A stretch of 64,000 nucleotides of DNA from Hydractinia symbiolongicarpus (Eukaryota; Cnidaria; Hydrozoa; Anthoathecata; Hydractiniidae), in the NCBI RefSeq assembly GCF_029227915.1, contig NC_079887.1, forward strand, positions 4,712,001-4,776,000, written 5' to 3'. Position numbers and translations under genes: made by a program. The notes under the pieces were generated by a model. The model was given only the letters and a program-made list of their open reading frames with translations. It searched no databases and was not told the origin of the DNA. Below are positions 11,553-23,200 of this stretch, in pieces. Position 1 is the first letter of the stretch. Each line of letters opens with the position of its first letter.

Positions 11553-14215
11553 TTCGGCCCGTATAGTCAAAAGTATACAAAGAAAGTACCCAGGGAGTAA
11601 ACTCATTTCCTGAACGATTTTTTAAATTATTTTTTCACCACTAAAACGCATGAGATTTGTAGTTTTCAGAAATGTTTTCATTTTTGATGAGACGCCTAAT
11701 GAAAGTGATTTAATCGGCGGCAAACGAAAACCCGTGATTTCCCGTAAATCCCGGGCTTGGCCCGTATAGTCGAATGTATACAAAGAAAGTACCCTCTGAG
11801 TAAACTCATTTCAAAAACGATATTTTAAATTATCTTTTCACCACTAAAACGCATGAGACTTGTAGTTTTCAAAAATGTTTTCATTTTTGATGGGACGCTG
11901 AATAAAAGAAGTTTAATTGCCGGCAAATGAAAACCTGAGATTTCCCGTTAATCCCGGACGCGGCCCGTATAGTCAAAAGTATACAAAGAAAGTACCCAGG
12001 GAGTAAACTCATTTCCCGAACGATTTTTTAAATTATCTTTTCACCACTAAAACGCATGAGATTTGTAGTTTTCAGAAATGTTTTCATTTTTGATGAGACG
12101 CTTAATGAAAGTGATTTAATCGCCGGCAAACGAAAACCCGTGATTTCCCGTAAATCCCGGGCTTGGCCCGTATAGTCGAATGTATACAAAGAAAGTACCC
12201 TCTGAGTAAACACATTTCAAAAACGATATTTTAAATTATCTTTTCACCACTAAAACGCATGAGACTTGTAGTTTTCAAAAATGTTTTATTTTTGATGGGA
12301 CGCTGAATAAAAGAAGTTTAATTGCCGGCAAATGAAAACCCGAGATTTCCCGTAAATCCCGGACGCGGCCCGTATAGTCAAAAGTATACAAAGAAAGTAC
12401 CCAGGGAGTAAACTCATTTCCCGAACGATTTTTTAAATTATCTTTTCATCACTAAAACGCATGAGACGTGTAGTTTTCAAAAATGTTCTCATTTTTGATG
12501 AGACGCTTAATGAAAGAGGTTTAATCGCCGGCAAACAAAAACCCGCGATTTCCCGGAAATCCCGGGCTTGGCCCGTATAGTCGAATGTATACAAAGAAAG
12601 TACCCAGGGAGTAAACTCATTTCCCGAACGATTTTTTATATTACTTTTTCACCACTAAAACGCATGAGACTTGTAGTTTTCAAAAATGTTTTCATTTTTG
12701 ATGGGACGCTGAATAAAAGAAGTTTAATCGCCGGCAAACGAAAACCTGCGATTTCCCGTAAATCCCGGACTCGGCCCGTATAGTCAAAAGTATACAAAGA
12801 AAGTACCCAGGGAGTAAACGCATTTCCTGAACGATTTTTTAAATTATTTTTTCACCACTAAAACGCATGAGACTTGTAGTTTTTAAAAATGATTTCATTT
12901 TTGATGAGACGCTTAATGAAAGTGATTTAATCGCCGGCAAACGAAAACCCGTGATTTCCCGTAAATCCCGGGCTTGGCCCGTATAGTCGAATGTATACAA
13001 AGAAAGTACCCTCTGAGTAAACTCATTTCAAAAACGATATTTTAAATTATGTTTTCACCACTAAAACGCATGAGACTTGTAGTTTTCAAAAATGTTTTCA
13101 TTTTTGATGGGACGCTGAATAAAAGAAGTTTAATTGCCGGCAAATGAAAACCCGAGATTTCCCGTAAATCCCGGACGCGGCCCGTATAGTCAAAAGTATA
13201 CAAAGAAAGTACCCAGGGAGTAAACTCATTTCCCGAACGATTTTTTAAATTATCTTTTCACCACTAAAACGCATGAGACGTGTAGTTTTCAAAAATGTTC
13301 TCATTTTTGATGAGACGCTTAATGAAAGAGGTTTAATCGCCGGCAAACAAAAACCCGCGATTTCCCGGAAATCCCGGGCTTGGCCCGTATAGTCGAATGT
13401 ATACAAAGAAAGTACCCAGGGAGTAAACTCATTTCCGGAACGATTTTTTATATTACTTTTTCACCACTAAAACGCATGAGACTTGTAGTTTTCAAAAATG
13501 TTTTCATTTTTGATGGGACGCTGAATAAAAGAAGTTTAATCGCCGGCAAACTAAAACCCGCGATTTCCCGTAAATCCCGGACTCGGCCCGTATAGTCAAA
13601 AGTATACAAAGAAAGTACCCAGGGAGTAAACGCATTTCCTGAACGATTTTTTAAATTATTTTTTCACCACTAAAACGCATGAGACTTGTAGTTTTTAAAA
13701 ATGATTTCATTTTTGATGAGACGCTTAATGAAAGAGGTTTAATCGCCGGCAAACGAAAACCCACGATTTCCCGTAAATCCCGGGCTTGGCCCGTATAGTC
13801 GAATGTATACAAAGAAATTACCCAGGGAGTAAACTCATTTCCCGAACGATTTTTTAAGTTTTTTTTTCACCACTAAAACGCATGAGACTTGTAGTTTTCA
13901 AAAATGTTTTCATTTTCGATGAGACGCTTAATGAAAGAGGTTTAATCGCCGGCAAACGAAAACCCGCAATTTCCCGTAAATCCCGGGCTTGGTCCGTATA
14001 GTCGAATGTATACAAAAAAAGTACCCTGTGAGTAAACTCATTTCCAGAACGATTTTTTAAATTATTTTTTCATCACTAAAACGCATAAGACTTGTAGTTT
14101 TTAAAATAGTTTTCATTTTTGATGAGAGGCTGAATAAAAGAAGTTTAATCGCCGGCAAACGAAAACCGGCGATTTTTCGTAAATCCCGGGCTTGGCCCGT
14201 ATAGTTGAATGTATA
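11553..14215 (+). repeat. 812-bp (4-monomer) tandem repetition and mixed monomers
   Basis: From about 12190 to 13720 a four-monomer order repeats at 812 bp: CTCTGAG/CGATATTTT at 12199 and 13011, then CGGACGCGG, then GAGACGTGTAG with TTCTCATT, then TATATTAC (12568 and 13380). Within copies a few singular changes appear: CATTTCCGGAAC (about 13431) and GCAAACTAAAA (about 13547). At 13815 the AAGAAATTACCC variant first appears, followed by a unit with AAG plus nine T. No gene is present. Confidence 0.8.
14171..14190 (+). other. Weak CENP-B-box-like sequence (8 of 9 key bases)
   Basis: TTCG (14176-14179), four bases, T where the CENP-B box minimal consensus has A (14184), two bases, then CGGG (14187-14190). 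The published core is TTCG-N4-A-N2-CGGG. The same variant occurs once more, at about 18235-18250. It arises because CCG in GATTTTCCG became TCG. Two copies in about 315 units and a missing key base make a functional box unlikely. Confidence 0.15.
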
Positions 14216-14220
14216 TAAAG
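14212..14220 (+). promoter_or_regulatory. TATATAAAG variant of the unit start (TATA-box-like)
   Basis: GTATACAAAG is changed to GTATATAAAG, giving TATATAAAG, a good match to a Pol II TATA box (TATAWAWR). This is the first occurrence in the window; none is seen in 1-14.2 kb. It recurs in many units after about 18.2 kb (for example 20.1, 21.7, 24.4, 26.4, 30.4, 36.5, 42.1, 50.2 and 61.6 kb), usually following AGTTGAATG. A single C-to-T change creates it, so chance is the simplest explanation. No transcription start can be shown from sequence alone. Confidence 0.2.
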
Positions 14221-15720
14221 AAAGTACCCAGGGAGTAAACTCATTTCCCGAACGATTTTTTAAATTATTTTTTCACCACTAAAACGCATGAGATTTGTAG
14301 TTTTCAGAAATGTTTTCATTTTTGATGAGACGCTTAATGAAAGTGATTTAATCGCCGGCAAACGAAAACCCAAGATTTCCCGTAAATCCCGGGCTTGGCC
14401 CGTATAGTCGAATGTATACAAAGAAAGTACCCTCTGAGTAAACTCATTTCAAAAACGATATTTTAAATTATCTTTTCACCACTAAAACGCATGAGACTTG
14501 TAGTTTTCAAAAATGTTTTCATTTTTGATGGGACGCTGAATAAAAGAAGTTTAATTGCCGGCAAATGAAAACCCGAGATTTCCTGTAAATCGCGGACGCG
14601 GCCCGTATAGTCAAAAGTATACAAAGAAAGTACCCAGGGAGTAAACTCATTTCCCGAACGATTTTTTAAATTATCTTTTCACCACTAAAACGCATGAGAC
14701 TTGTAGTTTTCAAAAATGTTCTCATTTTTGATGAGACGCTTAATGAAAGAGGTTTAATCGCCGGCAAACAAAAACCCGCGATTTCCCGGAAATCCCGGGC
14801 TTGGCCCGTATAGTCGAATGTATACAAAGAAAGTACCCAGGGAGTAAACTCATTTCCCGAACGATTTTCTATATTACTTTTTCACCACTAAAACGCATGA
14901 GACTTGTAGTTTTCAAAAATGTTTTCATTTTTGATGGGACGCTGAATAAAAGAAGTTTAATCGCCGGCAAACGAAAACCCGCGATTTCCCGTAAATCCCG
15001 GACTCGGCCCGTATAGTCAAAAGTATACAAAGAAAGTACCCAGGGAGTAAACGCATTTCCTGAACGATTTTTTAAATTATTTTTTCACCACTAAAACGCA
15101 TGAGACTTGTAGTTTTTAAAAATGATTTCATTTTTGATGAGACGCTTAATGAAAGAGGTTTAATCGCCGGCAAACGAAAACCCACGATTTCCCGTAAATC
15201 CCGGGCTTGGCCCGTATAGTCGAATGTATACAAAGAAATTACCCAGGGAGTAAACTCATTTCCCGAACGATTTTTTAAGTTTTTTTTTCACCACTAAAAC
15301 GCATGAGACTTGTAGTTTTCAAAAATGTTTTCATTTTCGATGAGACGCTTAATGAAAGAGGTTTAATCGCCGGCAAACGAAAACCCGCAATTTCCCGTAA
15401 ATCCCGGGCTTGGTCCGTATAGTCGAATGTATACAAAGAAAGTACCCAGGGAGTAAACTCATTTCCCGAACGATTTTTTATATTACTTTTTCACCACTAA
15501 AACGCATGAGACTTGTAGTTTTCAAAAATGTTTTCATTTTTGATGGGACGCTGAATAAAAGAAGTTTAATCGCCGGCAAACGAAAACCCGCGATTTCCCG
15601 TAAATCCCGGACTCGGCCCGTATAGTCAAAAGTATACAAAGAAAGTACCCAGGGAGTAAACGCATTTCCTGAATGATTTTTTAAATTATTTTTTCACCAC
15701 TAAAACGCATGAGACTTGTA
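14216..15720 (+). repeat. 2029-bp-spaced block, copy 1 (~7.4 monomers)
   Basis: This block recurs at 16245-17749. Shared rare variants are GATTTCCTGTAAATC (about 14578 and 16607), GATTTTCTATATTAC (about 14864 and 16893) and AAGAAATTACCC (15236 and 17265). Differences include CCCAAGATTT against CCCGTGATTT and AATCGCGGACG against AATCCCGGACG. The unit beginning near 15240 carries AAG followed by nine T, a poly-T expansion within the AT-rich half. Confidence 0.82.
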
Positions 15721-16244
15721 GTTTTCAAAAATGTTTTCATTTTTAATGAGACGCTTAATGAAAGAGGTTTAATCGCCGGCAAATAAAAACTGCGATTTCC
15801 CGTAAATCTCGGGCTTGTCCCGTATAGTCAAAAGTATACAAAGAAAGTACCCAGGGAGTAAACTCATTTCCCGAACGATTTTTTAAATTATCTTTTCACC
15901 ACTAAAACGCATGAGACTTGTAGTTTTCAAAAATGTTTTCATTTTTGATGAGACGCTTAATGAAAGTGGTTTAATCGCCGGCAAACGAAAACCCGTGATT
16001 TCCCGTAAATCCCTGGCTTGGCCCGTATAGTCGAATGTATACAAAGAAAGTACCCTTTGAGTAAACTCATTTCCAAAACGATTTTTTAAATTATCTTTTC
16101 ACCACTAAAACGCATGAGACTTGTAGTTTTCAAAAATGTTATCATTTTTGATGAGACGCTGAATAAAAGAAGTTTAATCGCCAGCAAACGAAAACCCGCG
16201 ACTTCCCGTAAATCCCGGATTCGGCCCGTATAGTCAAAAGTATA
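15721..16244 (+). repeat. Monomers between the 2029-bp-spaced blocks
   Basis: About 2.5 ordinary monomers, including one with GCAAATAAAAACTGCG and GGGCTTGTCCCG, a class that reappears near 18415 and 20250. The stretch 15820-16250 is close to 18460-18890. There is no gene. Confidence 0.75.
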
Positions 16245-17749
16245 CAAAGAAAGTACCCAGGGAGTAAACTCATTTCCCGAACGATTTTTTAAATTATTTT
16301 TTCACCACTAAAACGCATGAGATTTGTAGTTTTCAGAAATGTTTTCATTTTTGATGAGACGCTTAATGAAAGTGATTTAATCGCCGGCAAACGAAAACCC
16401 GTGATTTCCCGTAAATCCCGGGCTTGGCCCGTATAGTCGAATGTATACAAAGAAAGTACCCTCTGAGTAAACTCATTTCAAAAACGATATTTTAAATTAT
16501 CTTTTCACCACTAAAACGCATGAGACTTGTAGTTTTCAAAAATGTTTTCATTTTTGATGGGACGCTGAATAAAAGAAGTTTAATTGCCGGCAAATGAAAA
16601 CCCGAGATTTCCTGTAAATCCCGGACGCGGCCCGTATAGTCAAAAGTATACAAAGAAAGTACCCAGGGAGTAAACTCATTTCCCGAACGATTTTTTAAAT
16701 TATCTTTTCACCACTAAAACGCATGAGACTTGTAGTTTTCAAAAATGTTCTCATTTTTGATGAGAGGCTTAATGAAAGAGGTTTAATCGCCGGCAAACAA
16801 AAACCCGCGATTTCCCGGAAATCCCGGGCTTGGCCCGTATAGTCGAATGTATACAAAGAAAGTACCCAGGGAGTAAACTCATTTCCCGAACGATTTTCTA
16901 TATTACTTTTTCACCACTAAAACGCATGAGACTTGTAGTTTTCAAAAATGTTTTCATTTTTGATGGGACGCTGAATAAAAGAAGTTTAATCGCCGGCAAA
17001 CGAAAACCCGCGATTTCCCGTAAATCCCGGACTCGGCCCGTATAGTCAAAAGTATACAAAGAAAGTACCCAGGGAGTAAACGCATTTCCTGAACGATTTT
17101 TTAAATTATTTTTTCACCACTAAAACGCATGAGACTTGTAGTTTTTAAAAATGATTTCATTTTTGATGAGACGCTTAATGAAAGAGGTTTAATCGCCGGC
17201 AAACGAAAACCCACGATTTCCCGTAAATCCCGGGCTTGGCCCGTATAGTCGAATGTATACAAAGAAATTACCCAGGGAGTAAACTCATTTCCCGAACGAT
17301 TTTTTAAGTTTTTTTTTCACCACTAAAACGCATGAGACTTGTAGTTTTCAAAAATGTTTTCATTTTCGATGAGACGCTTAATGAAAGAGGTTTAATCGCC
17401 GGCAAACGAAAACCCGCAATTTCCCGTAAATCCCGGGCTTGGTCCGTATAGTCGAATGTATACAAAGAAAGTACCCAGGGAGTAAACTCATTTCCCGAAC
17501 GATTTTTTATATTACTTTTTCACCACTAAAACGCATGAGACTTGTAGTTTTCAAAAATGTTTTCATTTTTGATGGGACGCTGAATAAAAGAAGTTTAATC
17601 GCCGGCAAACGAAAACCCGCGATTTCCCGTAAATCCCGGACTCGGCCCGTATAGTCAAAAGTATACAAAGAAAGTACCCAGGGAGTAAACGCATTTCCTG
17701 AACGATTTTTTAAATTATTTTTTCACCACTAAAACGCATGAGACTTGTA
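16245..17749 (+). repeat. 2029-bp-spaced block, copy 2
   Basis: This is the second copy of 14216-15720. Within and just after it a three-monomer order (TATATTAC or TTTTTATATTAC; AACGCATTTCCTG; AAATTACCC with nine T) repeats at 609 bp: the AAATTA marker is at 17265 and 17874. The same trimer is at 14801 and 15410 in copy 1, though there the second trimer is incomplete. Confidence 0.82.
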
Positions 17750-20290
17750 GTTTTTAAAAATGATTTCATTTTTGATGAGACGCTTAATGAAAGAGGTTTA
17801 ATCGCCGGCAAACGAAAACCCACGATTTCCCGTAAATCCCGGGCTTGGCCCGTATAGTCGAATGTATACAAAGAAATTACCCAGGGAGTAAACTCATTTC
17901 CCGAACGATTTTTTAAGTTTTTTTTTCACCACTAAAACGCATGAGACTTGTAGTTTTCAAAAATGTTTTCATTTTCGATGAGACGCTTAATGAAAGAGGT
18001 TTAATCGCCGGCAAACGAAAACCCGCAATTTCCCGTAAATCCCGGGCTTGGTCCGTATAGTCGAATGTATACAAAAAAAGTACCCTGTGAGTAAACTCAT
18101 TTCCAGAACGATTTTTTAAATTATTTTTTCATCACTAAAACGCATAAGACTTGTAGTTTTCAAAATAGTTTTCATTTTTGATGAGAGGCTGAATAAAAGA
18201 AGTTTAATCGCCGGCAAACGAAAACCGGCGATTTTTCGTAAATCCCGGGCTTGGCCCGTATAGTTGAATGTATATAAAGAAAGTACCCAGGGAGTAAACT
18301 GTTTTCCCGAACGATTTTTCAAGTTATTTCTGCACTACGAAAACGAATGAGACTTGTAGTTTTCAAAAATGTTTTCATTTTTAATGAGACGCTTAATGAA
18401 AGAGGTTTAATCGCCGGCAAATAAAAGCTGCGATTTCCCGTAAATCTCGGGCTTGTCCCGTATAGTCAAAAGTATACAAAGAAAGTACCCAGGGAGTAAA
18501 CTCATTTCCCGAACGATTTTTTAAATTATCTTTTCACCACTAAAACGCATGAGACTTGTAGTTTTCAAAAATGTTTTCATTTTTGATGAGACGCTTAATG
18601 AAAGTGGTTTAATCGCCGGCAAACGAAAACCCGTGATTTCCCGTAAATCCCTGGCTTGGCCCGTATAGTCGAATGTATACAAAGAAAGTACCCTTTGAGT
18701 AAACTCATTTCCAAAACGATTTTTTAAATTATCTTTTCACCACTAAAACGCATGAGACTTGTAGTTTTCAAAAATGTTATCATTTTTGATGAGACGATGA
18801 ATAAAAGAAGTTTAATCGCCGGCAAACGAAAACCCGCGACTTCCCGTAAATCCCGGATTCGGCCCGTATAGTCAAAAGTATACAAAGAAAGTACCCAGGG
18901 AGTAAACTCATTTCCCGAAAGATTTTTTAAGTTTTTTTTTCACCACTAAAACGCATGAGACTTGTAGTTTTTAAAAATGTTTTCATTTTCGATGAGACGC
19001 TTAATGAAAGAGGTTTAATCGCCGGCAAACGAAAACCCGCAATTTCCCGTAAATCCCGGGCTTGGTCCGTATAGTCGAATGTATACAAAGAAAGTACCCT
19101 TTGAGTAAACTCATTTCCAAAACGATTTTTTAAATTATCTTTTCACCACTAAAACGCATGAGACTTGTAGTTTTCAAAAATGTTTTCATTTTTGATGAGA
19201 CGCTGAATAAAAGAAGTTTAATCGCCGGCAAACGAAAACCCGCGACTTCCCGTAAATCCCGGATTCGGCCCGTATAGTCAAAAGTATACAAAGAAAGTAC
19301 CCAGGGAGTAAACTCATTTCCCGAACGATTTTTTAAATTATCTTTTCACCACTAAAACGCATGAGACTTGTAGTTTTCAAAAATGTTCTCATTTTTGATG
19401 AGACGCTTAATGAAAGAGGTTTAATCGCCGGCAAACAAAAACCCGCGATTTCCCGGAAATCCCGGGCTTGGCCCGTATAGTCGAATGTATACAAAGAAAG
19501 TACCCAGGGAGTAAACTCATTTCCCGAACGATTTTTTATATTACTTTTTCACCACTAAAACGCATGAGACTTGTAGTTTTCAAAAATGTTTTCATTTTTG
19601 ATGGGACGCTGAATAAAAGAAGTTTAATCGCCGGCAAACGAAAACCCGCGATTTCCCGTAAATCCCGGACTCCGCCCGTATAGTCGAATGTATACAAAGA
19701 AAGTACCCAGGGAGTAAACTCATTTCCCGAACGATTTTTTAAGTTTTTTTTTTCACCACTAAAACGCATGAGACTTGTAGTTTTCAAAAATGTTTTCATT
19801 TTCGATGAGACGCTTAATGAAAGAGGTTTAATCGCCGGCAAACGAAAACACGCGATTTCCCGTAAATCCCGGGCTTGGTCCGTATAGTCGAATGTATACA
19901 AAAAAAGTACCCTGTTAGTAAACTCATTTCCAGAACGATTTTTTAAATTATTTTTTCATCACTAAAACGCATAAGACTTGTAGTTTTCAAAATAGTTTTC
20001 ATTTTTGATGAGAGGCTGAATAAAAGAAGTTTAATCGCCGGCAAACGAAAACCGGCGATTTTCCGTAAATCCCGGGCTTGGCCCGTATAGTTGAATGTAT
20101 ATAAAGAAAGTACCCAGGGAGTAAACTGTTTTCCCGAACGATTTTTCAAATTATTTCTGCACTACTAGAACGAATGAGACTTGTAGTTTTCAAAAATGTT
20201 TTCATTTTTAATGAGACGCTTAATGAAAGAGGTTTAATCGCCGGCAAATAAAAACCGCGATTTCCCGTAAATCTCGGGTTTGTCCCGTAT
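17750..20290 (+). repeat. Monomers of the left domain up to the class change
   Basis: This stretch continues the second 609 bp trimer and then follows 13390-14215 at an offset of 4059 up to about 18274. A block around 18062-18490 (ACAAAAAAAGTACC, CATCACTAAAACGCATAAGAC, TATATAAAG, AACTGTTTTCCC, CTGCACTAC) recurs at about 19889-20320, offset 1827 (9 units). The unit at 19700-19900 has AAG followed by ten T (19744-19753), one more than its relatives at 13.86, 15.28, 17.31 and 17.91 kb. The CTGCACTAC unit near 18330 is the first member of the diverged class that dominates further right. Confidence 0.78.
19744..19753 (+). repeat. Poly-T expansion inside a monomer (10 T)
   Basis: AAG followed by ten T and CACCAC. 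The relatives near 13.86, 15.28, 17.31, 17.91 and 18.93 kb have nine T. Confidence 0.85.
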
Positions 20291-23200
20291 AGTCAAAAGT
20301 ATACAAAGAAAGTACCCAGGGAGTAAACTCATTTCCCGAACGATTTTTAAATTATTATTTCACCACTAAAGCCCATGAGACTTGTAGTTTTTAAAAATGT
20401 TTTCATTTTTGATGAGACGCTGAATAAAAGGAGTTTAATCGCCGGCAAACGAAAACCCGCGATTTACCGTAAATCCCAGACTCGGCCCGTATAGTCAAAA
20501 GTATACAAAGAAAGTACCCAGGGAGTAAACTCATTTCCCGAACAATTTTTTAAATTATTATTTCACCACTAAAGCCCATGAGACTTGTAGTTTTCAGAAA
20601 TGTTTTCATTTTTGATGAGACGCTTAATGAAAGTGGTTTAATCGCCGGCAAACGAAAACCCGCGATTTCCCGTAAATACCGGGCTTGGCCCGTATAGTCG
20701 AATGTATACAAAGAAAGTACCCTGTGAGTAAACTTATTTCCAAAACGATTTTTTAAATTATCTTTTCACCACTAAAACGCATGAGACTTGTAGTCTTCAA
20801 ATATGTTTTCATCTTTGATGAGACGCTGAATAAAAGAAGTTTAATCGCCGGCAAACGAAAAACTGCCATTTCCCGTAAACATCGGACTCAGCCTGTATAG
20901 TCAAAAGTATACAAAGGAAGTACTCAGGCAGTAAACTCATTTCCCGAACGATTTTTTAAATTATTTTTTCACCACTAAAACGCATGAGACTTGTAGTTTT
21001 CAGAAATGTTTTCATTTTTGATGAGACGCTTAATGAAAGTGGTTTAATCGCCGGCAAACGAAAACCCGTGATTTCCCGTAAATCCCGGGCATGGCCCGTA
21101 TAGTCGAATGTATACAAAGAAAGTACCCTGTGAGTAAACTCGTTTCCAGAACGATTTTTTAAATTATTTTTTCATCACTAAAACGCATGAGACTTGTAGT
21201 TTTCAGAAATGTTTTTATTTTTGATGAGACGCTTAATGAAAGTGGTTTAATCGCCGGCAAACGAAAACCCGTGATTTCCCGTAAACCCCGGACTCAGCCT
21301 GTATAGTCAAAAGTATACAAAGAAAGTACTCAGGCAGTAAACTCATTTCCCGAACGATTTTTTAAATTATTTTTTCACCACTAAAACGCATGAGACTTGT
21401 AGTTTTCGGAAATGTTTTCATTTTTGATGAGACGCTTAATGAAAGTGGTTTAATCGCCGGCAAACGAAAACCCGTGATTTCCCGTAAATCCCGGGCTTGG
21501 CCCGTATAGTCGAATGTATACAAAGAAAGTACCCTGTGAGTAAACTCATTTCCAGAACGATTTTTTAAATTATTCTTTCATCACTAAAACGCATAAGACT
21601 TGTAGTTTTCAAAAATATTTTCATTTTTGATGAGACGCTGAATAAAAGAAGTTTAATCACCGGCAAACGAAAACCCGCGATTTTCCGTAAATCCCGGGCT
21701 TGGCCCGTATAGTTGAATGTATATAAAGAAAGTACCCAGGAAGTAAACTGATTTCCCGAACGATTTTTCAAATTATTTCTGCACTACTAGAACGAATCAG
21801 ACTTGTAGTTTTCAAAAATGTTTTCATTTTTAATGAGACGCTTAATGAAAGAGGTTTAATCGCCGGCAAATAAAACCCGCGATTTCCCGTAAATCCCGGG
21901 CTTGTCCCATACAGTCGAATGTATACAAAGAAAGTACCCTGTGAGTAAACTCTTTTCCAGAACGATTTTTTAAATTATCTTTTCACCACTAAAACGCATG
22001 AGACTTGTAGTCTTCAAAAATGTTTTCATCTTTGATGAGACGCTGAATAAAAGAAGTTTAATCGCCGGCAAACGAAAACCCGCCATTTCCCGTAAACCCC
22101 GGTCTCAGCCTGTGTAGTCAAAAGTATACAAAGGAAGTACCCAGGCAGTAAACTCATTTCCCGAACGATTTTTTAAATTATTTTTTCACCACTAAAACGC
22201 ATGAGACTTGTAGTTTTCAGAAATGTTTTCATTTTTGATGAGACGCTTAATGAAAGTGGTTTAATCGCCGGCAAACGAAAACCCGTGATTTCCCGTAAAT
22301 CCCAGGCTTGGCCCGTATAGTCGAATGTATACAAAGAAAGTACCCTGTGAGTAAACTCATTTCCAGAACGATTTTTTAAATTATTCTTTCATCACTAAAA
22401 CGCATAAGACTTGTAGTTTTCAAAAATATTTTCATTTTTGATGAGACGCTGAATAAAAGAAGTTTAATTGCCGGCAAACGAAAACCGGCGATTTTCCGTA
22501 AATCCCGGGCTTGGCCCGTATAGTTGAATGTATATAAAGAAACTACCCAGGGAGTAAACTGATTTCCCGAACGATTTTCAAATTATTTCTGCACTACTAG
22601 AACGAATGAGACTTGTAGTTTTCAAAAATGATTTCATTTTTGATGAGACGCTGAATAAAAAAAGTTTAATCGCCGGCAAACGAAAACCTGCGATTTCCCG
22701 TAAATTCCGGACTCGGCCTGTACAGTCAAAAGTATACAAAGAAAGTACCCAGGGAGTAAACTCATTTCCCGAACGATTTTTTAAATTATTATTTCACCAC
22801 TAAAGCCCATGAGACTTGTAGTTTTTAAAAATGTTTTCATTTTTGATGAGACGATGAATAAAAGGGGTTAAAGCGCCGGCAAACGAAAACCCGCGATTTC
22901 CCGTAAATCCCGGACTCGGCCAGTATAGTCTAAAGTATACAAAGAAAGTACCCAGGGAGTAAACTCATTTCCCGAACGATTTTTTAAAATATTTTTTCAC
23001 CACTAAAACGCATGAGACTTTTAGTTTTCAGAAATGTTTTCATCTTTGATGAGACGCTGAATAAAAGAAGTTTAATCGCCGGCAAACGAAAACCCGCCAT
23101 TTCCCGTAAACCCCGGACTCAGCCTGTATAGTCAAAAGTATACAAAGGAAGTACTCAGGCAGTAAACTCATTTCCCAAACGATTTTTTAAATCATTTTTT

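Noticed and set aside
19536-19901. 121-codon open frame on the - strand
   Set aside because: It is created by the extra T at 19744-19753, which shifts the frame; sister monomers with nine T lack it.
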